12,487 bases of DNA from an uncultured Eubacteriales bacterium (GTDB lineage Bacteria > Bacillota > Clostridia > UBA1381). The notes under the pieces were generated by a model that saw only the letters and a list, made by a program, of their open reading frames with translations, made no database searches and had not been told where the DNA came from. Position 1 is the first letter of the stretch, and each line of letters starts with the position of its first letter. Of the stretch, positions 8,182 through 12,487 are shown piece after piece. Location of the stretch: contig USPO01000026.1 of the NCBI GenBank assembly GCA_900556575.1, positions 1 to 12,487 of the forward strand. The letters are read 5' to 3'. The translations under genes were made by a program, and so were the position numbers.

Positions 8182-8538
8182 CTATCTTTTTTGTCCGCAC
8201 ACAGCTCCTAAAAATCCCGAAAATATAATTCCGGCAAAAAGACTTATACTGTGTATATCTGCATTCATACCCTTATTTAAAATTAATGTGACAGAAATTA
8301 TAGCCGCTATGTAAATAACCGAAACCGGCATTGCATTAATTAATGCCTTTTCGCCGGATTTTCTTGCTGAAAAAGCTGAACCTATAAAAACTCCTACAGC
8401 AGCTGAAATATAAGCAAATATCTGAGCTGCTCCCTCATTTAAACCTGTCGAATACTCAGCTGCGGCAATAAGAAATACAATTACGAACGTTATGACAAAT
8501 GCCATAACCGATCCTGAAAAAATCCACCTTATTTTCAT
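8182..8538 (-). CDS. Small four-helix membrane protein, DUF3792/TIGR04086 family
   Basis: This 118-residue protein has four hydrophobic segments, about 9-29, 38-57, 69-87 and 98-115. A short basic loop, SARKSGEKA, joins helices 2 and 3, and the C-terminus is CGQKR. Size, topology and position directly after yajC match the TIGR04086/DUF3792 family of clostridial membrane proteins, whose function is unknown; the family call rests on memory of this pattern. The gene starts at ATG 8538 with GGAGG 9 nt upstream. That ribosome site lies in the 3' arm of a large hairpin described separately. Yajc ends 81 bp upstream and the deacetylase begins 57 bp downstream. A role near the Sec machinery is inference from context only. 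Confidence 0.75.
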   Translation of the reverse strand: MKIRWIFSGSVMAFVITFVIVFLIAAAEYSTGLNEGAAQIFAYISAAVGVFIGSAFSARKSGEKALINAMPVSVIYIAAIISVTLILNKGMNADIHSISLFAGIIFSGFLGAVCGQKR

Positions 8539-8541
8539 ACT

Positions 8542-8604
8542 AAAAAACCTCCGTAATATAATTTTATTAGAAGCTATACTATACCTCTACATTATATTAC
8601 GGAG
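8542..8604 (-). promoter_or_regulatory. Hairpin burying the DUF3792 ribosome binding site, terminator-like
   Basis: In minus-strand RNA the 5' arm CUCCGUAAUAUAAU (8604-8591) pairs perfectly over 14 bp with AUUAUAUUACGGAG (8562-8549). Between the arms a nested 6-bp stem, UAGAGG with CUUCUA (8589-8584 and 8573-8568), closes a 10-nt loop. The 3' arm includes GGAG of the DUF3792 ribosome site, and six Us (8547-8542) follow. It could end yajC transcripts, block DUF3792 translation, or both. The 5' arm also contains TATAAT (8596-8591); transcripts starting there would lack that arm. Confidence 0.6.
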
Positions 8605-8619
8605 ATGATTTAATTATTC

Positions 8620-9018
8620 TCAAGCAGCCTGCTTTCCTTCAACAGTCTTAATGCTGTCACGTTCCATTTTTACATATGACTTCTCGCCTGTTGATCCTAT
8701 GTTTCCTGTTTCAAGGACAACAAATTCATCCTTAATCTTAACAACCTTACCGCAAATTCCGCCGATTGTAACAACCTTATCGCCCACTTTCAATGCGTTA
8801 ATCATTTCTTTTGTTTCCTTTTCACGCTTTCTCTGCGGTCTTATCATCATAAAATAAAGTAAAACAATAATAAGAACCATCGGAAGAAAAGTTACGATAT
8901 TCTGCATAACAGGATTTACCTGTCCCTGCGGTCCATCTGCAGACTGCGTTGTTTGCTGTTCACCATCTGCATAGGCTGTAATTTCGCCCGGAACATCAAT
9001 TAAATCTAATACGTTCAT
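8620..9018 (-). CDS. yajC: Preprotein translocase subunit YajC
   Basis: This is a 132-residue YajC, an accessory subunit of the SecDF-YajC complex at the cytoplasmic membrane. A single transmembrane helix (about 39-58, IVTFLPMVLIIVLLYFMMI) is followed by the family hallmark RPQRKREKE (60-68) and the conserved GDKVVTIGGICGKVV (79-93). The N-terminal stretch before the helix, about 38 residues and Gln/Asp/Gly-rich, is longer than the roughly 20 residues usual in proteobacterial YajC. The longest frame starts at 9024, but GGAG (9030-9027) is only 2 nt from that ATG and 8 nt from ATG 9018, so 9018 is preferred. A consensus promoter lies upstream. secD and secF are not adjacent; the next gene is the DUF3792 membrane protein. 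Confidence 0.92.
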   Translation of the reverse strand: MNVLDLIDVPGEITAYADGEQQTTQSADGPQGQVNPVMQNIVTFLPMVLIIVLLYFMMIRPQRKREKETKEMINALKVGDKVVTIGGICGKVVKIKDEFVVLETGNIGSTGEKSYVKMERDSIKTVEGKQAA

Positions 9019-9046
9019 TAACATATCTCCAATCTAAATTTTATTT

Positions 9047-9059
9047 GAGGCATTGCCTC
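9047..9059 (-). other. Short hairpin in the yajC leader
   Basis: GAGGC-AAT-GCCTC forms a perfect 5-bp stem with a 3-nt loop in the yajC leader, between the predicted start of transcription and the ribosome binding site. No U-tract follows, so it is not a terminator. It may stabilise the 5' end of the RNA. Confidence 0.4.
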
Positions 9060-9074
9060 TTAAATTACTATACT

Positions 9075-9103
9075 ATTATACTATGAGGACATACATTTTT
9101 CAA
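9075..9103 (-). promoter_or_regulatory. Consensus promoter for the yajC transcript
   Basis: TTGAAA (9103-9098) and TATAAT (9080-9075) are separated by exactly 17 nt on the minus strand. This is one of the two best housekeeping-type promoters in the window. Transcription would start near 9068, about 50 nt before yajC, and could continue through the DUF3792, deacetylase, PHP and lacZ genes to the terminator at 3227-3255. Confidence 0.8.
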
Positions 9104-9159
9104 GTATTTTTTGAAAATTTTATTATAATTTCAAAAAAATTTATATTCTGTCCTATTTT

Positions 9160-9939
9160 CTATATCAGGTTTTCTATTTTATCGCGCATTTCCATAAGCT
9201 TTTCGCCTTCTGCGATAAGCTTACCATGCTCTCTTACACGTTCACAAGAAACTCTGCTTCTCATATTCAATGCATACTCTATAATCATTGCCGCATCATC
9301 TACAAGAAGAGTTATATTTGGAAGAATAAACGCATAGTGTCCATTAATATTATACAGCTCTGTTCTTTTCACCGCCATATCGCTCATATTCTGAAGTGTA
9401 TGGCACATATCTTCAAAGCTTTCAAATATATATGTAGTAAATTCCTGAGGATTATCCTCCTTAACAGCTCTTACAGATTTAATTTTTCTGCGCTTTTTTG
9501 CAGTACTGTGCCCCTGCTGTCTCTCAAGTTTTTTTCGAGGAATTGCAAGAACACCTGAAAGCGAATCTCCGCCTTGTCTTTCACCCGATACGTCTGCAAT
9601 TGCTGAGAGTTTGCTGAGAATTCCTGCAAGAGTTTTTAATTCGTCAATTTCATCACCTACGCTTTTACTTCCAGTCTGATCCCCCAGTCTTGATGTATCA
9701 ATTCCCTTAGAAATCATAATGCTCATTCCGTCAGTGTCATGAATTGCCTCCATTGTAAGACTTCCGAAATACGGGTCAAAATCCGTTTGTTTACTTATTT
9801 CATCCATAATATTAAAAAGAAAAGTATTCAATTCCTTTCCTCCTGCTGCAAACATTTCCGGCCTAATATTCATCTCTGTCATTTCCGCATTTGTTATGCT
9901 AACCCTTACTTTATTTTCTGATATTTGCTCAATTTTCAT
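9160..9939 (-). CDS. mecA: Adaptor protein MecA (ClpC adaptor)
   Basis: This is a 259-residue MecA. The N-terminal target-binding domain is about 1-80 (MKIEQISENKVRVSITNAEM, NTFLFNIMDEIS, DGMSIMISKG). The C-terminal ClpC-binding domain is about 166-245 (YIFESFEDMCH, TELYNINGHYAFIL, DDAAMIIEYAL, REHGKLIAEG). MecA brings substrates such as ComK in Bacillus to the ClpCP protease and helps assemble the ClpC hexamer; targets in this organism are unknown. The linker, about 81-165, has a Lys/Arg-rich patch (RKKLER and KKRRKIK) and makes the protein longer than the 218-residue Bacillus MecA. The longest frame starts at 9978, but AAAGGAG lies 9 nt before ATG 9939 and family alignment begins at that methionine. 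It is transcribed alone from its own promoter; yajC has a separate one downstream. Confidence 0.88.
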   Translation of the reverse strand: MKIEQISENKVRVSITNAEMTEMNIRPEMFAAGGKELNTFLFNIMDEISKQTDFDPYFGSLTMEAIHDTDGMSIMISKGIDTSRLGDQTGSKSVGDEIDELKTLAGILSKLSAIADVSGERQGGDSLSGVLAIPRKKLERQQGHSTAKKRRKIKSVRAVKEDNPQEFTTYIFESFEDMCHTLQNMSDMAVKRTELYNINGHYAFILPNITLLVDDAAMIIEYALNMRSRVSCERVREHGKLIAEGEKLMEMRDKIENLI

Positions 9940-9989
9940 AATTATGAACTCCTTTCCACAACTACATTGCTCCCCCAAAAGCGGTAATT

Positions 9990-10019
9990 AACGGAAAGTG
10001 TTCATTACGTCTTTCCGTT
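9990..10019 (-). promoter_or_regulatory. Hairpin in the mecA leader able to compete with the ribosome binding site
   Basis: In minus-strand RNA AACGGAAAG (10019-10011) pairs perfectly over 9 bp with CUUUCCGUU (9998-9990) around a 12-nt loop. The 3' arm CUUUCC is also complementary to GGAAAG (9957-9952), which is part of the mecA ribosome site. With two G-U pairs that alternative extends to 8 bp. No U-tract follows the hairpin, so it is not a terminator. The regulatory role is inference. Confidence 0.4.
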
Positions 10020-10050
10020 GCGTAATTATTCTTTTACGGTTATCATTACT

Positions 10051-10079
10051 ATTATACTATATAACTCTGCAAATTGCAA
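10051..10079 (-). promoter_or_regulatory. Consensus promoter for mecA
   Basis: TTGCAA (10079-10074) and TATAAT (10056-10051) are separated by exactly 17 nt on the minus strand. Transcription would begin near 10044, giving an unusually long leader of about 105 nt that contains the hairpin at 9990-10019. Confidence 0.8.
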
Positions 10080-10094
10080 CCCCTAAAATGCTCT

Positions 10095-10134
10095 AAATAA
10101 AAGGACTATCGCAATTATTTTTTTGCAATAGTCC
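10095..10134 (-). terminator. Intrinsic terminator after copA
   Basis: In minus-strand RNA GGACUAU (10134-10128) pairs with AUAGUCC (10109-10103) and UUGC/GCAA continues the stem through a G-U pair (10127-10110), giving 12 continuous pairs around an 8-nt A-rich loop. The tract UUUUAUUU (10102-10095) follows. The wobble exists only on the minus strand, so the hairpin is shaped for copA, whose stop codon is 8 bp away. Confidence 0.88.
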
Positions 10135-10141
10135 CTTATCC

Positions 10142-10351
10142 TTACTTTATTTCCTTAACCGTGTAATCCTGATCCTCTACTGCCTTTCTAAGAACTTCAT
10201 CACTTATATCTACTGCCATTTTGACAACAGCTGTTCCCTTCTCATGGCTTACCTCTGCATCAGCTACACCATCAAGTGCCTCAATAGCCTTTTTAACCCT
10301 TGCCTCGCAATGCTCGCACATCATTCCTTCGATTGTCATTGTCTTTATCAT
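10142..10351 (-). CDS. Possible internally initiated 69-residue copper chaperone (CopZ-like), in frame within copA
   Basis: The last 69 codons of copA encode a complete HMA fold: MIKTMTIEGMMCEHC at the start, then helix EARVKKAIEALDG, strand ADAEVSHEKG, helix SDEVLRKAVEDQ, and DYTVKEI at the end. This matches free CopZ in length. GGAGG (10364-10360) stands 8 nt before ATG 10351, as good a ribosome site as any true gene start here. A free Cu(I) chaperone could be made as well as the fused form. The same bases encode Met-Glu-Glu, so chance codon use is the alternative. Separate translation is inference. Confidence 0.35.
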   Translation of the reverse strand: MIKTMTIEGMMCEHCEARVKKAIEALDGVADAEVSHEKGTAVVKMAVDISDEVLRKAVEDQDYTVKEIK

Positions 10352-12487
10352 ACTATTTTCCTCCATTTTTTTAGATTTATTTTTTATTTTCTTATCATGA
10401 CGCGAGTCATGAATTTTAACTAAATTTAATCTCAATGCATTTGATACAACACAGAAGCTTGAAAGGCTCATTGCCGCCGCACCGAACATAGGATTTAGCT
10501 TCCAGCCCAAAAGTGAAATATATACACCGGCAGCAAGCGGTATTCCTATAACGTTATAAATAAATGCCCAGAATAGATTTTCATGAATATTTCTAAGAGT
10601 TGCACGGCTTAGTCTGATTGCTGCCGGAACGTCGCTTAAACGGCTCTTCATCAGTACTACATCCGCCGCATCAATTGCAACATCAACTCCGGCACCTATC
10701 GCAATTCCGGTGTCTGCCGTTGTAAGTGCCGGCGCATCATTGATACCGTCACCTACCATTATGGTTTTACCAGATTTTTTCAGTTCTCTTATAACCCTTT
10801 CTTTGCCGTCCGGCATTACTCCCGCTATAACCTCGTCCACTCCGGCAAGCTTTCCTATTGCCTTAGCTGTACGCTCATTATCACCCGTAAGCATTACAAC
10901 CTTTATGCCCATATTCTGCAATTCCTTAACTGCCTTCGGACTATCTTCTTTTATAACATCAGCAGCAGCTATAATTCCGATTATATTATTATCCTCAGAA
11001 AATAATATAGGTGTCTTTCCTTCTTCGGCAAGCCTTTTAACTTCATTTTCTATTTCGTCATCAGGCTTTATCTTTGAAAAGATAAACTTTCCGCTTCCTC
11101 CGGCTATATGCTTTCCGTTAATCGTTCCTGTCAATCCGTTTCCTGTTTCCGTTCTGAAATTGCTTACTTCAAAGGTATCAAGCTTTCTTTGCTCTGCCTC
11201 TCCCACAATAGCCCCTGCAAGAGGGTGTTCGCTTTTACTTTCAAGCGAATATGCTGTCTTTAACAGATAATCTTCATCATAGCCATTTGCCGCTATAATA
11301 TCCGTTACCTTCGGTGTACCCATTGTAATTGTACCTGTTTTGTCAAGTGCGACAATATTGGTTTTTCCTGCACTTTCAAGAGAAACAGCTGTTTTAAATA
11401 ATATTCCGTTTTTCGCACCTACTCCGCTTCCTACCATAATAGCAACAGGTGTCGCAAGTCCTAAAGCACAAGGACAGCTTATAACAAGAACGGAAATACC
11501 TCTTGCCAAAGCAAAGCCAATACTCTCTCCAGCTAGCAGCCACGCAATTATAGTTATTACGGCAATTGTAATAACAACCGGAACAAAGACACCCGATACC
11601 TTATCGGCAACCTTTGCAATAGGCGCTTTTGTTGCCGCCGCATCACTGACCATCTTTATAATCTGCGAAAGCGTTGTATCTTCTCCTATCCTTGTTGCCT
11701 CACATTTTATATATCCCGATTGGTTAATAGTTGCAGCTGAAACATTGTCTCCCACTGTCTTATCCACCGGAATACTTTCACCTGTCAAAGCCGACTCATT
11801 TACCGCACTGTTTCCCTCTACAACAACACCATCAACCGGAATACTTCCTCCCGGACGAACAACAAATATATCGCCCTTTTGAACTTGTTCAATTTCAACC
11901 TCGGTTTCTTTCCCGTCACGGATTACAACCGCTGTTTTTGGTGCAAGCTTCATAAGGCTTTTCAATGCATTTGTTGTTTTTCCCTTTGAGCGTGCCTCAA
12001 GCATTTTACCTACTGTAATAAGCGTTAAAATCATTGCCGCAGATTCAAAATAGAACTCATGCATATATGACATAACCATATCAGCATTTCCCTTAACCTG
12101 TGCATCGGTCATTGCAAAAAGTGCATACATACTGTACACAAATGACGCTCCCGAACCAAGTGCTACAAGTGTATCCATATTAGGAGATTTATGCAGCAAT
12201 CCCTTAAATCCGCTTATAAAGAATTTTGAATTTATCACCATAATTATTATGGTAAGCAGCATTTGAACAAGTCCCATTGCAATATGGTTTCCTTCAAAGA
12301 AACCTGGCAACTTCCAGCCCCACATCATATGTCCCATTGAGAAATACATAAGTATAACAAGGAATATAACAGAAGCTATAAGCCTTTTCTTCAATATCGG
12401 AGATTCTTTATCCTCCAATGAATCATCACCGCCGATATTTGATCTTTTTTCCTCTCCTTTTGGTGAAGCGCCGTATCCCGCATTTTC
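10142..12487 (-). CDS. copA: Copper-exporting P1B-type ATPase with C-terminal metallochaperone domain (5' end missing)
   Basis: The frame is open to the window edge, giving 781 residues with the N-terminus missing. The first residues, ENAGYGASPKG, resemble the end of an N-terminal heavy-metal-associated (HMA) domain and its linker, so another HMA domain probably lies outside. Counting from 12487, eight membrane helices follow: four at about 35-165, two at about 298-350, two at about 635-685. The Cu(I) signatures are complete: CPC 338-340 in helix 6, YN 644-645 in helix 7, MxxSS 673-677 in helix 8. Also present are TGES (235-238), DKTGT with the phosphorylated Asp382, SEHP (419-422) and GDGIND (579-584). 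It exports Cu(I) using ATP. A second, complete HMA domain is fused at about 713-781, with GMMCEHC (Cys724, Cys727). TTG 12418 is not the start. No copper regulator gene is visible. Confidence 0.92.
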   Translation of the reverse strand, partial: ENAGYGASPKGEEKRSNIGGDDSLEDKESPILKKRLIASVIFLVILMYFSMGHMMWGWKLPGFFEGNHIAMGLVQMLLTIIIMVINSKFFISGFKGLLHKSPNMDTLVALGSGASFVYSMYALFAMTDAQVKGNADMVMSYMHEFYFESAAMILTLITVGKMLEARSKGKTTNALKSLMKLAPKTAVVIRDGKETEVEIEQVQKGDIFVVRPGGSIPVDGVVVEGNSAVNESALTGESIPVDKTVGDNVSAATINQSGYIKCEATRIGEDTTLSQIIKMVSDAAATKAPIAKVADKVSGVFVPVVITIAVITIIAWLLAGESIGFALARGISVLVISCPCALGLATPVAIMVGSGVGAKNGILFKTAVSLESAGKTNIVALDKTGTITMGTPKVTDIIAANGYDEDYLLKTAYSLESKSEHPLAGAIVGEAEQRKLDTFEVSNFRTETGNGLTGTINGKHIAGGSGKFIFSKIKPDDEIENEVKRLAEEGKTPILFSEDNNIIGIIAAADVIKEDSPKAVKELQNMGIKVVMLTGDNERTAKAIGKLAGVDEVIAGVMPDGKERVIRELKKSGKTIMVGDGINDAPALTTADTGIAIGAGVDVAIDAADVVLMKSRLSDVPAAIRLSRATLRNIHENLFWAFIYNVIGIPLAAGVYISLLGWKLNPMFGAAAMSLSSFCVVSNALRLNLVKIHDSRHDKKIKNKSKKMEENSMIKTMTIEGMMCEHCEARVKKAIEALDGVADAEVSHEKGTAVVKMAVDISDEVLRKAVEDQDYTVKEIK
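10352..10364 (-). promoter_or_regulatory. Internal Shine-Dalgarno sequence within copA
   Basis: GGAGG at 10364-10360 followed by an 8-nt spacer precedes the in-frame ATG 10351 that begins the CopZ-like domain. It sits in a Lys-rich linker whose coding sequence (10365-10390) is very A-rich, which favours an unstructured, accessible site. Confidence 0.45.

Noticed and set aside
9022..9024. ATG 9024 as the start of yajC.
   Set aside because: GGAG is only 2 nt away. ATG 9018 has 8 nt.
9106..9140. AT-rich inverted repeat after mecA (ATTTTTTGAAAATT with AATTTCAAAAAAAT), considered as a terminator.
   Set aside because: The stem has almost no G-C pairs, the arms are imperfect, and no U-tract follows on the minus strand. 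It may be chance in A/T-rich DNA.
9940..9978. Thirteen-residue upstream extension of mecA from ATG 9978.
   Set aside because: The extension contains the ribosome site AAAGGAG for ATG 9939, and MecA family proteins begin at MKIE or a similar motif.
10710..11882. Plus-strand frames of 180-186 residues opposite copA (10710-11270 and 11340-11882).
   Set aside because: They are antisense shadows of a strongly conserved ATPase coding sequence, with low-complexity Ser/Pro/Ile composition and no credible ribosome site.
12416..12418. TTG 12418 as the start of copA, giving a 758-residue protein.
   Set aside because: The frame continues open to 12487, and the upstream residues ENAGYGASPKG look like the end of an N-terminal HMA domain. 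There is no ribosome site before this TTG. The gene is partial at its 5' end.

Overview
This window looks like a chromosomal segment of a low-GC, spore-forming member of the Clostridia, probably an anaerobic gut or plant-fibre-degrading species. The grounds are the AT-rich sequence, Gram-positive-type ribosome binding sites (GGAGG, AAAGGAG, AAGG), a sporulation gene (spoIIM) next to xerD, a mecA gene, a yajC plus DUF3792 membrane-protein pair, and two enzymes for plant or dietary carbohydrates. Nothing points to a plasmid, phage or insertion sequence. I see no tRNA, rRNA or CRISPR array, and no stretch longer than about 200 bases lacks a gene.

Layout, left to right. Positions 1-1526 (minus) hold the first 508 codons of a secreted family 43 glycoside hydrolase that runs off the left edge. 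It is divergent from spoIIM (1673-2218, plus, TTG start) and xerD (2330-3220, plus). A terminator-like hairpin between xerD and lacZ serves the convergent ends. A minus-strand series then follows, in transcription order: yajC (9018-8620), DUF3792 membrane protein (8538-8182), membrane-anchored polysaccharide deacetylase (8124-7141), PHP-family phosphoesterase (7096-6239) and GH2 beta-galactosidase (6185-3264). These five genes have short gaps (38-81 bp) and one consensus promoter before yajC. A hairpin between yajC and the DUF3792 gene could partly uncouple them. Next come mecA (9939-9160, minus, own promoter) and a copper-transporting P-type ATPase (12487-10142, minus) that enters from the right edge and ends at its own terminator.

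The genes are mostly housekeeping. XerD resolves chromosome dimers, SpoIIM acts in engulfment, YajC belongs to the Sec accessory complex, MecA is a ClpC adaptor, CopA exports Cu(I), and the deacetylase probably modifies peptidoglycan. The carbohydrate genes (secreted GH43, cytoplasmic beta-galactosidase) show polysaccharide and galactoside use, but no sugar transporter or regulator lies in the window.

No clearly undescribed multi-gene system is visible. The points worth a second look are small: a well-placed Shine-Dalgarno and ATG inside copA that could release its C-terminal copper-chaperone domain as a separate protein; a 14-bp perfect inverted repeat that buries the ribosome binding site of the DUF3792 gene and ends in six Us; a mecA leader in which one hairpin arm can pair either with its partner or with the mecA ribosome binding site; and a palindrome just downstream of the GH43 promoter. 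Start sites were moved from the longest reading frame for the PHP gene, yajC and mecA on ribosome-binding-site grounds. The apparent copA start inside the window is rejected because the frame stays open to the edge.
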